This document shows, piece by piece, positions 35,301-43,736 of a DNA stretch of 64,000 nucleotides. Every line of letters starts with the position of its first letter. Position 1 is the stretch's first letter. The notes beneath the pieces are model-generated. The model did no database searches and was not told where the DNA came from. It saw nothing but the letters and a program-made list of their open reading frames with translations. The position numbers were made by a program, and so were the translations under genes. The stretch is from Ramlibacter agri. Lineage in GTDB: Bacteria > Pseudomonadota > Gammaproteobacteria > Burkholderiales > Burkholderiaceae_C. The stretch is from NCBI RefSeq assembly GCF_012927085.1, contig NZ_JABBFX010000001.1:1860001-1924000 (forward strand), read 5' to 3'.

Positions 35301-36716
35301 ATGAAGATGGAGTCGCCCCCTGTTGCTGTAGCAACTGCCGAAGCGCAATGGGTAGAAGGGGAACTCGTTCGCAGCCTGATGCGCACCCAGCGCTCCACGC
35401 AATGGGTGGGCCTGGCCTTCATCGCCATCTTTGCCGCCGTGCTCTGGCCCGGCTCGCCGCCCGGGCCGCTGGCGGCATGGACGGTGCTCGCGGCCGGCGT
35501 CGCCCTGGCGCGCCTGCGGGTGCTGCGCCGCTACGAGCGGGAAGTGATGGTCGGCGGCAGCGAGGAACACATCGCGTTCCACCACCGCTACCACCTGCTC
35601 TGGCCGGCGTCGGCGCTGGTGTGGGGCCTGGCCACGCTGATCTTCTTCGACCGCATCGCGCTGGCCGACCAGTTCCTCTGCTGGCTGATGCTGGCGGGCC
35701 TGGGCATGTTCACCACCCACAGCCTGTCCAGCGAGCGCACGGCCCTGACCCGCTACCTGGACGCGTTCGCGCTCAGCATCCTGGCCTTCATGGCGTGGCG
35801 CATGGTCTTCGAGCTGCGCCTGCAGGGGCCGACCTACCACTGGTGGCTGGCGCTGCTGCTGCTGGCCTTCTGGCAGGTGCTGCGGCGCGCCGGGGTGCGC
35901 ATGCACGATACCCAGCGGCGCAATTTCGAGCTCCAGTATCGGAACAACCTGCTGATCGAATCGCTCACCCGGCAGACCCAGGCGGCCCTGGACGCCGTGG
36001 AGATCAAGAACCGCTTCCTGGCCAGCGCCGCGCATGACATCCGGCAACCGGTGCATGCGCTGGGGCTGTATGCCGACTGGCTGGGCAGCGAGCCGGAGCT
36101 GGTGCACGAGCTGGCGCCCAAGATCGTGGAATCGACCAAGGCCGTGCACCAGCTGTTCGACTCGCTGTTCGACCTGGCGCGGCTGGACTCCGGCAAGATC
36201 AAGCTGAACATCGAGACCGTGAACGTCGCCAAGCTGATGCGCGACCTGGAGCTGCAGTACCGGCCGCTGTGCGAAGCCAAGGGCCTGCAGTTCCGGCTGC
36301 ACGTGCAACTGGGGTCGGTGGTGTCGGACCCGATCCTGCTGCAGCGGATCCTGGGCAACCTGATCTCCAACGCCATCCGCTACACCCAGCGCGGTGGCAT
36401 CCTGGTGGCCTCACGGTCCACCCGCAAGGGCTTGCGCATCGAGGTCTGGGACACGGGGGTGGGCATCGCCCCGGTGCACCAGAAGGAGATCTTCCGGGAG
36501 TTCTACAAGGTGCCCCATGCGGGCACCGAGGACGGCTTCGGCCTGGGGCTCTACATCGTGGCCCGGCTCACGGGCATCCTGGGCCATCCGCTCACGCTGC
36601 GCTCCCGGGTGGGACGCGGGACGGTGTTCCGGCTGCTGCTGCAGCCCACCGATGCCCGCAGGGCCGCGGAGCGGGCGCAGGCCTCGATGGAGCAGATCCT
36701 GCCGGAACGCGGCTGA
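35301..36716 (+). CDS. Membrane sensor histidine kinase
   Basis: 471 residues. Five or six hydrophobic helices occupy residues about 35-195 (7TM-like sensor region without a large periplasmic loop). The dimerisation/phosphoacceptor motif ASAAHDIRQPVHAL has His245. The N box is GNLISNAIRYT, G1 is DTGVGIAP, and G2 is DGFGLGLYIV. The DIRQPVHAL form is typical of a Comamonadaceae kinase group paired with NarL-type regulators. A TAGACT hexamer ends 7 nt before ATG 35301, suggesting a leaderless mRNA. The probable partner regulator is the convergent gene at 36765. Confidence 0.9.
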   Translation: MKMESPPVAVATAEAQWVEGELVRSLMRTQRSTQWVGLAFIAIFAAVLWPGSPPGPLAAWTVLAAGVALARLRVLRRYEREVMVGGSEEHIAFHHRYHLLWPASALVWGLATLIFFDRIALADQFLCWLMLAGLGMFTTHSLSSERTALTRYLDAFALSILAFMAWRMVFELRLQGPTYHWWLALLLLAFWQVLRRAGVRMHDTQRRNFELQYRNNLLIESLTRQTQAALDAVEIKNRFLASAAHDIRQPVHALGLYADWLGSEPELVHELAPKIVESTKAVHQLFDSLFDLARLDSGKIKLNIETVNVAKLMRDLELQYRPLCEAKGLQFRLHVQLGSVVSDPILLQRILGNLISNAIRYTQRGGILVASRSTRKGLRIEVWDTGVGIAPVHQKEIFREFYKVPHAGTEDGFGLGLYIVARLTGILGHPLTLRSRVGRGTVFRLLLQPTDARRAAERAQASMEQILPERG

Positions 36717-36728
36717 CTTGGGGGCTAG

Positions 36729-36751
36729 GGTGCGCCGCTTTGCTGCGCACC
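36729..36751. repeat. GGTGCGC hairpin repeat, copy 1
   Basis: GGTGCGCCGC, loop TTT, GCTGCGCACC: one mismatch in a 10-bp stem. It lies in the convergent gap between the kinase and regulator genes and probably acts as a bidirectional transcription stop. Copies 2 and 3 are at 47365 and 56747. Confidence 0.75.
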
Positions 36752-36764
36752 GCGCGAGGACGCC

Positions 36765-37358
36765 TCAGGACGCCAGCAGCCCGTGCATGCGGGCGAAGTG
36801 GATCGTCTGCGTGCGGCTCTTCACGCCCAGGCGGCGGAACAGGCGCCACAGGTGCACCTTCACCGTATGTTCGCTGATGCCCAGCTCGTCGGCGATCTCG
36901 CGGTTGGACAGCCCGCGATCCAGCATGACGATCAGCTGCTTCTGCCGCTTGGACAGCTTGTTGTCCGTGGGAGCCAGCTCTTCGAATTGTCCGTCGGCCG
37001 ACAACAGTGCCCGCAGCGCGTTGCCGATCTCCAACCCGCCTGAGGATTTTTCGATGTAGATGTCGGCGCCCGCTTCGATGCATTGCTCCTCCGCGTCGGC
37101 CGCGGGGGAGGCGGAAAGCACCGCCAGGGGCGTCTCGGGGAAGCGCTTTTTGAGCTCATGCACGCCGGAAGCGCCGGTGGTGTCCGGCAGCTTCAGGTCC
37201 AGCGTGATCAGGTCCGGCGCGCCATGCTGGCCCACCGCGGCTTCAATACTGCCAAGCCGGTCGAGTTCCACCACGTTGGCGCCCGGGCGCAGGCGCCGCA
37301 GCAGCATCACAACAGCTTCGCGCATGAGCGGATGGTCGTCGATGACGTAAAGAGTCAT
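36765..37358 (-). CDS. NarL/FixJ-type response regulator
   Basis: 197 residues. The receiver domain has the acidic pair IDDHP, the phosphoacceptor Asp54 (LITLDLKLPD) and Lys near 103 (IEKSSGG). A LuxR-type HTH follows: LSKRQKQLIVMLDRGLSNRE and ELGISEHTVKVHLWRLFRRL. It binds DNA when phosphorylated, most likely by the convergent kinase. I chose ATG 37358; an in-frame TTG 9 nt upstream is possible and no ribosome site is clear. An inverted repeat in its upstream region (37405-37420) may be an autoregulatory site. Confidence 0.9.
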   Translation of the reverse strand: MTLYVIDDHPLMREAVVMLLRRLRPGANVVELDRLGSIEAAVGQHGAPDLITLDLKLPDTTGASGVHELKKRFPETPLAVLSASPAADAEEQCIEAGADIYIEKSSGGLEIGNALRALLSADGQFEELAPTDNKLSKRQKQLIVMLDRGLSNREIADELGISEHTVKVHLWRLFRRLGVKSRTQTIHFARMHGLLAS

Positions 37359-37404
37359 GTTTTTCAAGGGATTTTCCCGCGTGATCTGTTGGCAAGGATA
37401 CAGA

Positions 37405-37420
37405 AGTCGCCATTACGACT
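37405..37420. promoter_or_regulatory. Inverted repeat upstream of the response regulator gene
   Basis: AGTCG (37405-37409), 6 nt, CGACT (37416-37420), located about 50 bp before the regulator start on the minus strand. A TATCCT hexamer close downstream could be the -10 element. A candidate operator, no more. Confidence 0.35.
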
Positions 37421-37440
37421 CGCGGTCTAATCCGATGGTT

Positions 37441-38721
37441 TTAGGCGTCGGACAAAGCCTTCAATGCGGCTTCGACCTCGCCGACGTCGACACCCTCCGC
37501 CGCCTCGGCCTGGCCGGCCCAGCCGGCGCCCGCCTGCTTCAGCCGGGCGATGAACTGCCCGGCTTCCCTGGGCGAGCCGAAACCGGCGCTTTGCAGCAGC
37601 AGCTTGCCCTGGGCGTCGACGAGCTTGAAGTAGAACTGGCCGTCAGCTTCGCGGTACTGCTTGAAGCTGGGCAAGGCGGCCTTGCCCTTTTCCTTCTTTC
37701 CGGCCGCTGGCAGGGTCGCCAGGTTGCGCAGGCCGACGGCCTGGCGCAGTTCGCTCATGAGCGGCGTGGCCCGCTGGCGGGCCTTGGCGGCGCCGGCGTG
37801 CAGGATCTCCTCCAGCTCCGCGGGATGGCTCACCAGGTGGTCGTAGCGCTCGCGCATGGGCGCGATCTCGCGGTCGATGCGCTCGAACAGCAGCTGCTTG
37901 GCGTCGCTCCAGGCGATGCCGTCGGCATAGGCCTGGCGCAGCTTCTGCGTCTCCTCCGCGGAGGCGAAGGCCTGGTAGACCTGGAACAGGGCGGAGCCTT
38001 CCGTGTCCTTCGGTTCGCCGGGCGCGCGCGAGTCGGTGAGCATCGAGAAGATCTGCTTGCGCACCGTCTCGCGCGGCGCGAACAGGCCGATGACGTTGTC
38101 GTAGCTCTTGCTCATCTTGCGGCCGTCGAGGCCGGGCAGCAGCGCCACCGATTCGTCGATCTGCGCTTCGGGCAGCACGAGGTGCTCGCCATAGAGGTGG
38201 TTGAAGCTGGAGGCGATGTCGCGCGCCATCTCCAGGTGCTGGGCCTGGTCGCGGCCCACCGGCACCTTGTGCGCCTTGAACATCAGGATGTCCGCGGCCA
38301 TCAGCACCGGGTACATGAACAGGCCCATGGAGACGTCGGTGTCGACGTCGGTGCCGGCGGCCGTGTTCTTGTCCACCTGGGCCTTGTAGGCGTGGGCGCG
38401 ATTGAGCACGCCCTTGCCGGTGACGCAGGCGAGCAGCCAGGTGAGCTCGGGAATCTCGGGGATGTCCGACTGCCGGTAGAAGAACACCTGCTCGGGGTCC
38501 AGGCCGGCGGCCAGCCAGCAGGCGGCGATCTCCAGCGTGGAGCGCTGGATGCGCTGCGGCTCGTCGCACTTGATCAGCGCGTGGTAGTCGGCGAGGAAGT
38601 AGAAGTTCTCGGTGCCGGGCCGCTTGCTGGCCTGCACGGCCGGGCGGATGGCGCCGACGTAGTTGCCCAGGTGCGGGGTGCCGGTGGTGGTGATGCCGGT
38701 GAGGTAGCGGACGGTGGCCAT
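37441..38721 (-). CDS. trpS: Tryptophan--tRNA ligase with C-terminal extension
   Basis: 426 residues. Class I signature TPHLGNYVGA (HIGH-like) at residues 14-23 and GRKMSKSYDN (KMSKS loop) near 205. It charges tRNA-Trp in the cytoplasm. The last 85 residues, after a Lys-rich linker, are an added domain (FKQYREADGQFYFKLVDAQG, then LLLQSAGFGSPREAGQFI) that resembles the YegP/DUF1508 strand pattern; the common short TrpS is about 330-350 residues. Genes around it (M50 protease, yciO, PHP) are its usual neighbours in Burkholderiales. Confidence 0.95.
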   Translation of the reverse strand: MATVRYLTGITTTGTPHLGNYVGAIRPAVQASKRPGTENFYFLADYHALIKCDEPQRIQRSTLEIAACWLAAGLDPEQVFFYRQSDIPEIPELTWLLACVTGKGVLNRAHAYKAQVDKNTAAGTDVDTDVSMGLFMYPVLMAADILMFKAHKVPVGRDQAQHLEMARDIASSFNHLYGEHLVLPEAQIDESVALLPGLDGRKMSKSYDNVIGLFAPRETVRKQIFSMLTDSRAPGEPKDTEGSALFQVYQAFASAEETQKLRQAYADGIAWSDAKQLLFERIDREIAPMRERYDHLVSHPAELEEILHAGAAKARQRATPLMSELRQAVGLRNLATLPAAGKKEKGKAALPSFKQYREADGQFYFKLVDAQGKLLLQSAGFGSPREAGQFIARLKQAGAGWAGQAEAAEGVDVGEVEAALKALSDA

Positions 38722-38732
38722 GGATGGGGGAT

Positions 38733-39401
38733 TCAGCTGAAAAGACTATACAGAGGGCTCAGGACCACGCGGACGGCGCCCAGGCTCAGGTCGATGAGGG
38801 GGCGCATCCACCAGGTGTCGACGAAGCCGGCGACCACCAGCAGCGTGACCAGCATGAAGCCCCAGGGCTCCAGGCGGGCGAGGGCATGCGCGGCCTTGTA
38901 CGGCAGCAGTTCGACCAGGGCGCGCCCGCCGTCCAGCGGCGGGATCGGCAGCAGGTTGAAGGCGAACATCGCCAGGTTCACCAGCACGCCGGCCTGGGCC
39001 ATGCCCACGAAGAAGCGTTCGCGGATGCCGGCGACCTGCAGGCCCACCAGCACCACGGCCCACAGCAGCGCCTGCAGGAAGTTGCAGGCCGGCCCGGCCA
39101 GGATCACCAGGATGGCCTGCTTGCGCGGGTCGCGCAGGCGGCCCAGGCGCACCGGCACCGGCTTGGCGTAACCGAGGGCATAGCTGCCGCCGGTGGCGAC
39201 GAACAGCACCAGCGGGAACAGGATGGTGCCGACGGGGTCGATGTGCTTCAGCGGATTGAGCGTGATGCGGCCCGCCACCCACGCGGTGTCGTCGCCGCAG
39301 CGGCGCGCGACCCACCCGTGCGCCACCTCGTGGAGGGTGATGGCGAACAGGGTGGGAATGCAGTAGACGAGGATCGACTGGATCCAGAAAGCGGGATTCA
39401 C
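38733..39401 (-). CDS. Site-2 (M50-type, rhomboid-unrelated) intramembrane zinc protease
   Basis: 222 residues from GTG 39401. LFAITLHEVAHGWVARR has the HExxH zinc motif and FNLLPIPPLDGGRALVELL the conserved third-ligand Asp motif. About six membrane helices. I prefer GTG 39401 over the upstream start at 39452 because a GACAAT -10 hexamer (39414-39409) stands 7 nt before it and the longer version would overlap the divergent AAA gene. It sits 11 bp upstream of trpS. Members of this YdiL/YwhC-like group have no defined substrate. Confidence 0.88.
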   Translation of the reverse strand: MNPAFWIQSILVYCIPTLFAITLHEVAHGWVARRCGDDTAWVAGRITLNPLKHIDPVGTILFPLVLFVATGGSYALGYAKPVPVRLGRLRDPRKQAILVILAGPACNFLQALLWAVVLVGLQVAGIRERFFVGMAQAGVLVNLAMFAFNLLPIPPLDGGRALVELLPYKAAHALARLEPWGFMLVTLLVVAGFVDTWWMRPLIDLSLGAVRVVLSPLYSLFS

Positions 39402-39408
39402 GGCGCGG

Positions 39409-39440
39409 ATTGTCGCAAAGAGCAGCGCGGCTGCTATAAA
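39409..39440. promoter_or_regulatory. Back-to-back -10 elements of divergent genes
   Basis: Minus strand: GACAAT (39414-39409), 7 nt before GTG 39401. Plus strand: extended -10 TGCTATAAA (39432-39440), 10 nt before ATG 39451. Both genes appear to be transcribed from within a 49-bp gap with little or no 5' leader. Confidence 0.6.
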
Positions 39441-39450
39441 CCGTGCCGAC

Positions 39451-40794
39451 ATGGACGACGCAACGATCGCGAGCCTGCGGCAGGCCTACCAGCTCACGCC
39501 GGGCAACCACGCCTTGCTGGCGCTGCTGCTGCGGGCCTATCTCGAGCGCGAGGAACCGCTGCTGGGCTTCGAGCTGCTGGCCGGGCGCGAGGTGCCGGCC
39601 GCCTTCGGCCCCGAGGAGCGCCTGCTGGGCGCGCGCACTTGCCTGGCCGCCGACCAGCCGCAAGCGGCGCTGGCCTGGCTGCTCGATGGCGAGCCGCAGA
39701 CCCTGCTGTTGAAGGCGCGGACCCTCGCCGAGCTCGGGCGCGCCGACGACGGCCTGCGCGCCTACCGCGAGGCGGTGGCGAAGAACGCCGCCCTCGAGGA
39801 CCACGGCCTGTCCGCGCAGCTGGAAGGCATGCTGGCGATCCAGAAGGCCGGCGGCCGGGCGCCGCGGGTCACCGTGCTCGCCAACGACGACACGCGCGAA
39901 GAGGACATGGCCCGCGTGCTGGAGCCGGCCGGCGAGCGCGTGACCTTCGCCGACATCGGCGGCCTGGACGACATCAAGGAGCAGGTCCGCCGCAAGATCA
40001 TCCTGCCGTTCCAGAAACCGAGCCTGTTCCAGCGCTTCCGGCAGAAGGCGGGCGGCGGCATCCTGCTGTACGGCCCGCCCGGCTGCGGCAAGACGCTGAT
40101 GGCGCGCGCCACCGCCGGCGAATGCCAGGCCGCCTTCCACAACGTCGCCATCGCCGACGTCCTGGACATGTACCTCGGCGAATCGGAACGCAAGCTGCAG
40201 GCCCTCTTCCAGAAGGCGCGGCAGAGTGCGCCCTGCGTGCTGTTCTTCGACGAGATCGAGGCGCTGGGCGGCCGCCGCCAGCACTCGCGCGAGGCGGCTT
40301 CGGCCAAGGTGGTGAGCCAGTTCCTGGCGGAGATGGACGGCTTCGGGCAGTCGAATGCCGGCGTGCTGGTGATCGGCGCCACCAACGTGCCCTGGGCGGT
40401 CGATTCGGCCTTCCGCCGGCCCGGGCGCTTCGATCGCGTGCAGTTCGTGCCGCCGCCGGATCGCGAGGCCCGGCGCGCCATCCTGGCGATCCTGCTGCGC
40501 GAGCGGCCGGCGGAGCCGATCGACATCGACTTCCTGGCCGCGAACACCTCCGGCTTCTCCGGCGCGGACCTGCGCTACCTGGTGGAGTCGGCGGTCGAGG
40601 AGGCGATCGACGCTTCCATCGCGCAGGGACGCGAGGTGCCGCTGAGCGACCAGGACCTGCGCTCCGCGCTCAAGCGCGTGAAGCCGACCACGCTCGAGTG
40701 GCTCACCACGGCGCGCAACTACGCCCGCTACGCCAACGAATCCGGCCAGTACGACGAGGTGCTGGCCTTCCTGGACAAGCACGGGAAGCAATGA
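39451..40794 (+). CDS. AAA+ ATPase with N-terminal TPR-like region
   Basis: 447 residues. The N-terminal 140 residues are helical TPR-like repeats (YQLTPGNHALLALLLRAYL, QAALAWLLDGEPQTLLLKAR). A classical AAA domain follows: ITFADIGG-type start at 165-171 (VTFADIGGLDDIKEQV), Walker A GPPGCGKT 208-215, pore loop Tyr241-Leu-Gly (YLGESE), Walker B LFFDEIE 264-270, sensor 1 GATN 309-312, arginine fingers in FRRPGRFDR 321-329, and a small helical lid to about 400. It resembles the VPS4/p97 unfoldase group (COG0464) and should form a hexamer. It is coupled by 4 nt to a membrane protein gene. Target unknown. Confidence 0.9.
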   Translation: MDDATIASLRQAYQLTPGNHALLALLLRAYLEREEPLLGFELLAGREVPAAFGPEERLLGARTCLAADQPQAALAWLLDGEPQTLLLKARTLAELGRADDGLRAYREAVAKNAALEDHGLSAQLEGMLAIQKAGGRAPRVTVLANDDTREEDMARVLEPAGERVTFADIGGLDDIKEQVRRKIILPFQKPSLFQRFRQKAGGGILLYGPPGCGKTLMARATAGECQAAFHNVAIADVLDMYLGESERKLQALFQKARQSAPCVLFFDEIEALGGRRQHSREAASAKVVSQFLAEMDGFGQSNAGVLVIGATNVPWAVDSAFRRPGRFDRVQFVPPPDREARRAILAILLRERPAEPIDIDFLAANTSGFSGADLRYLVESAVEEAIDASIAQGREVPLSDQDLRSALKRVKPTTLEWLTTARNYARYANESGQYDEVLAFLDKHGKQ

Positions 40795-41273
40795 GCAGGA
40801 CCCAGAACGCCGCCTACCGCATCGTGGACGAGCCGGCGCCGAGCCGCTGGACGCATATCGCCGTCGACCCCATCTGGCCGCTGTTCGGCTTCATGTTCGG
40901 CGGCACCTGGCTGGCCTGGCCCTGGTTCGTGGTCAACGGCCACGCGGTCGGCAGCCCGACCCGCTGGCGCGAGACCGCGCTGGTCGCGCTCGGCTTCCTC
41001 GGCTCCTTCGGGCTGCTGTTCCTGGTCTTCTGGGCCCTCGCCGAAGGCTACCTGGGCCGCTCCGACGCCTGGTGGGCGCTGCTGGTCGTGACCTTGTGGA
41101 AGATGGGCGTCAGCTACGGGCTGTTCGTGCTGCAGCGGCGCACCTTCGAGCTCTATGCCTGGTTCGGCGGCCGGGTGCGCAACGGCATCCTCGTGGTGGC
41201 CGCGGCCTTCTTCCTGCGTGACAAGCTGCTGGCCCTGCTGCCGCACGGCATCTGGCTGCTGGTGGTGTTCTGA
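40791..41273 (+). CDS. Four-span membrane protein coupled to the AAA ATPase
   Basis: 160 residues, with hydrophobic segments near 28-50 (PIWPLFGFMFGGTWLAWPWF), 65-85, 95-112 and 135-155. No signal peptide or known domain; the loops are short and Trp/Arg-rich. Its ATG overlaps the AAA stop by 4 nt (ATGA) and its TGA overlaps the next ATG (TGATG), so the three proteins are made together. It may be the membrane dock for the ATPase. Confidence 0.85.
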   Translation: MSRTQNAAYRIVDEPAPSRWTHIAVDPIWPLFGFMFGGTWLAWPWFVVNGHAVGSPTRWRETALVALGFLGSFGLLFLVFWALAEGYLGRSDAWWALLVVTLWKMGVSYGLFVLQRRTFELYAWFGGRVRNGILVVAAAFFLRDKLLALLPHGIWLLVVF

Positions 41274-42193
41274 TGGAAGACCAACTGCGGGAACTGGCCC
41301 AGGACCAGCTGGCGCAAGGCCATGTGCACGGCGCGGTGGAAACCTTGCGCCAGCTGCTGGCGAGCGACCCGGACGACGGCGAAGCGCATGCGCTGCTGGC
41401 GATCGCGCTGTACAACATGCGCCGGCTGCACGCGGCGCGCTACGAGGCCGGCGCCGGCGTGGCGCTGGCGCCCGAGTCCGCCCTGGCCCACTATGCGCTC
41501 GGCACGGTGGAAATGGGCGCGCGCCGCTTCGCCGCCGCCGAAGCCCATTTCCGCCAGGCACTGGCGCTGGAGCCGCATGCGCCGGGCCTGCTGCGCGCGC
41601 AGGCTTCGCTGTACGAGCTGTGGGGCAAGCCGGCGCAGGTCGGGCCGCTGCTGCTGCAAGCGCTGGCGCTTGCGCCCGAAGATCCGGCCACCCTCGTCGC
41701 CTTGGGCTCGCATGCGTTGCAGCAGGGCCGCCTGGACGAAGCGGGCGAGCGCGCGCTGGCGGCGCTGCGGCTGGACCCGGAATCGGCCGACGGCCTGGCG
41801 CTGATGGGACGGGTGCTGCTGCGGCGTGGCGACCCCGCGGAAGCGCGGGAACACGCCTTGCAGGCCCTGCGCATCGATGCCACGCACCGTGGTGCGCTGC
41901 ACGTGCTATCCGGCGCCAAGGCCCGCCAGAACCCCTTGCTGGGCCTGTGGTGGCGCTACAGCGTGTGGATGGAGTCCATCGGCACCACCCGCTCCATCCT
42001 CGTGCTGCTGTTCGCCTATGCCGCCTACCGCATCGCGCTGGGGCTGGCGCAGCAGCAGGGCCTGAAGGACTGGGTCGTGCCGATCGAGATCGCCTGGCTG
42101 GCCATCGTGGCCTACACCTGGATCGGCCCGGGCCTGTTCCGGCGCTCGCTGGAGCGCGAGCTGCAGGGCGTGCGGCTCAGCCCGAAGTTTTAA
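41273..42193 (+). CDS. TPR protein with C-terminal membrane helices
   Basis: 306 residues. At least five tetratricopeptide repeats span residues 5-220 (e.g. EAHALLAIALYNMRRLHAAR, SALAHYALGTVEMGARRFAA, DPATLVALGSHALQQGRLDE). Two C-terminal membrane segments follow (TRSILVLLFAYAAYRIALGL and VVPIEIAWLAIVAYTWI). It is third in the coupled AAA/membrane/TPR trio. TPRs presumably bind a protein client or the ATPase. Its stop codon overlaps the opposing yciO stop in TTTAAA. Confidence 0.88.
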   Translation: MEDQLRELAQDQLAQGHVHGAVETLRQLLASDPDDGEAHALLAIALYNMRRLHAARYEAGAGVALAPESALAHYALGTVEMGARRFAAAEAHFRQALALEPHAPGLLRAQASLYELWGKPAQVGPLLLQALALAPEDPATLVALGSHALQQGRLDEAGERALAALRLDPESADGLALMGRVLLRRGDPAEAREHALQALRIDATHRGALHVLSGAKARQNPLLGLWWRYSVWMESIGTTRSILVLLFAYAAYRIALGLAQQQGLKDWVVPIEIAWLAIVAYTWIGPGLFRRSLERELQGVRLSPKF

Positions 42194-42825
42194 AGACCGA
42201 GCAGGCCGACGTCGCCGCGGCCCTGCCGCAGCAGCACCGCTTCGCCGCCCGTGCCCATGGGCGTGAGGTCGATCACCGTGGTCGGCTGGTCGGGGCAGGG
42301 GCCGGAACCGATGACCGCGTCGAGCTGGTGCTGGAATCGCTCGCGGATCTGCTCGGGGTCGTTGAGCGGCTCCTTTTCCTGTGGGTCCATCAGCGTGGTG
42401 GACAGCAGCGGCGCGCCATGCGCCTCCAGCAGCGCCTGCAGCACCTTGTGGTCCGGCACCCGCAGGCCGATGGTCTTGCGCTGCGGATGGCTCACCCGCC
42501 GCGGCACCTCGCGCGTGGCGTCCAGGATGAAGGTGAAGGGCCCCGGCGTCGCCGACTTCAGCAGCCGGTACTGCTTGTTGTCGACGCGCGCGTAGTTGGC
42601 CAGCTCGCTCAGGTCGCGGCAGATCAGCGTGAGGTGGTGCTTCTCGTCCACGCGGCGGATCTCGCGCAGCCGGTCGACCGCCGCCTTGTCGTCGAGATGG
42701 CAGGCGATGGCGTAGCTGGAGTCCGTGGGCACGGCCACCACGCCGCCCTTGGCGATGACGGCGGCAGCCTGCTTCAGCAGGCGCGGCTGCGGGTTGTCCG
42801 GATGGAGTTCGAAGTATTGGGCCAT
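42190..42825 (-). CDS. yciO: YciO-type Sua5/YrdC-family protein
   Basis: 211 residues. GGVVAVPTDSSYAIACHLDD, then KHHLTLICRDLSELANYA, TPGPFTFILDATREVPRR and KTIGLRVPDH match the YciO branch of the Sua5/YciO/YrdC fold. The family includes threonylcarbamoyl-AMP synthases, but YciO itself is not the essential one. ATG 42825 follows the stop of the DMT gene by 5 nt. Linkage to the PHP phosphoesterase upstream mirrors the E. coli rnm-yciO pair. Its end overlaps the TPR gene end by 4 bp. Confidence 0.9.
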   Translation of the reverse strand: MAQYFELHPDNPQPRLLKQAAAVIAKGGVVAVPTDSSYAIACHLDDKAAVDRLREIRRVDEKHHLTLICRDLSELANYARVDNKQYRLLKSATPGPFTFILDATREVPRRVSHPQRKTIGLRVPDHKVLQALLEAHGAPLLSTTLMDPQEKEPLNDPEQIRERFQHQLDAVIGSGPCPDQPTTVIDLTPMGTGGEAVLLRQGRGDVGLLGL

Positions 42826-42830
42826 GGCTG

Positions 42831-43736
42831 TCAGCTCGCGGCGGCGCGGCGCTCCCGCACCGTGAGCCAGGCGCCGGCGGCGCCGCAGAACGCGATCATG
42901 CCGATTCCCAGCAGCGACAGGTGGTCCGGCACATGGCCGAAAACCAGGACGCCGCCGATCATCGCAAAGCCGATCTGCGTGTAGAGGTAGGGCGTGAGCA
43001 CGGCCGCGGGCGCGCGGTAGTAGGCCAGGATCAGCAGGAAATGGCCGACCGTGCCCATCAGGCCCATGAGGCACATGCAGGCCCAGAGCCACGGGTCGGG
43101 CACCGCCGTCCAGACGAAGGGCAGCATCAGGAAGGCGGCCGCGGTGCCGGTCCAGCCCGTGTAGAGGTGCATGGTCACCGGATCTTCGGTGCGCGCCAGC
43201 TTGCTGGTGAGCACCTGGAAGGCCGCGTTGCTGGCCACCAGCGCCAGCGGCAGCAGGCTGGCCCAGCCGAAGGTGCCGCCGCCCGGGCGGATGATGATGA
43301 GCGTGCCGGTGAAGCCGCCGACCACCAGCGCCCAGCGCAGCGGCGACACGCGCTCGTGCAGCAGGCGCGCGGCCAGCAGCGTGATGACCAGCGGCGTGAT
43401 CATGACCATGGCGGTGAACTCGCCCACCGGCAGGTAGCGCAGGCTGGTGAACGACAGCACGCTGCTGGCCAGCAGCAGCACACCCCGCACCAGCTGCCAG
43501 CCCAGGCGCCGGGTGCGCCACACCTGCATACCGCGCAGCGGCAGCACGACCGCCGTCGTGGCCACGGCCTGGAAGAAATAGCGGAACCACAGCGCCATCA
43601 GGATCGGCACGCCGGCGCTGACGTACTTGGTGGTCGTGTCGAGGACCGAGAAGCAGGCGCTGGCGGCGATGACCAGTGCGATGCCGGCCAGCGCATGCGG
43701 CCGCGCGAGCGGCAGGATGGCCGCCTGCGCCGTCAC
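42831..43736 (-). CDS. DMT-superfamily (EamA) transporter
   Basis: 301 residues from GTG 43736, overlapping the PHP gene stop as GTGA. Ten hydrophobic helices in two EamA halves; the first half has VLDTTTKYVSAG and the second WASLLPLALVASNAAFQVLT. Family members export metabolites or amino acids; no substrate can be assigned. It lies between PHP and yciO in the same minus-strand unit, so all three are probably cotranscribed. Confidence 0.9.
   Translation of the reverse strand: MTAQAAILPLARPHALAGIALVIAASACFSVLDTTTKYVSAGVPILMALWFRYFFQAVATTAVVLPLRGMQVWRTRRLGWQLVRGVLLLASSVLSFTSLRYLPVGEFTAMVMITPLVITLLAARLLHERVSPLRWALVVGGFTGTLIIIRPGGGTFGWASLLPLALVASNAAFQVLTSKLARTEDPVTMHLYTGWTGTAAAFLMLPFVWTAVPDPWLWACMCLMGLMGTVGHFLLILAYYRAPAAVLTPYLYTQIGFAMIGGVLVFGHVPDHLSLLGIGMIAFCGAAGAWLTVRERRAAAS

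Noticed and set aside
38733..39452. Longer form of the M50 protease starting at 39452
   Set aside because: It would overlap the promoter and start of the divergent AAA gene, and a -10 element is placed for GTG 39401.
38724..41273. Very long open frames antisense to or shifted against real genes (for example 38724-41273, 27338-28537, 56748-60422, 30574-33621)
   Set aside because: They are Arg/Gln/His/Ala-rich with no domains and lie opposite well-supported genes; high GC removes stop codons by chance. Only the terminal part 40791-41273 of the first is a real gene.
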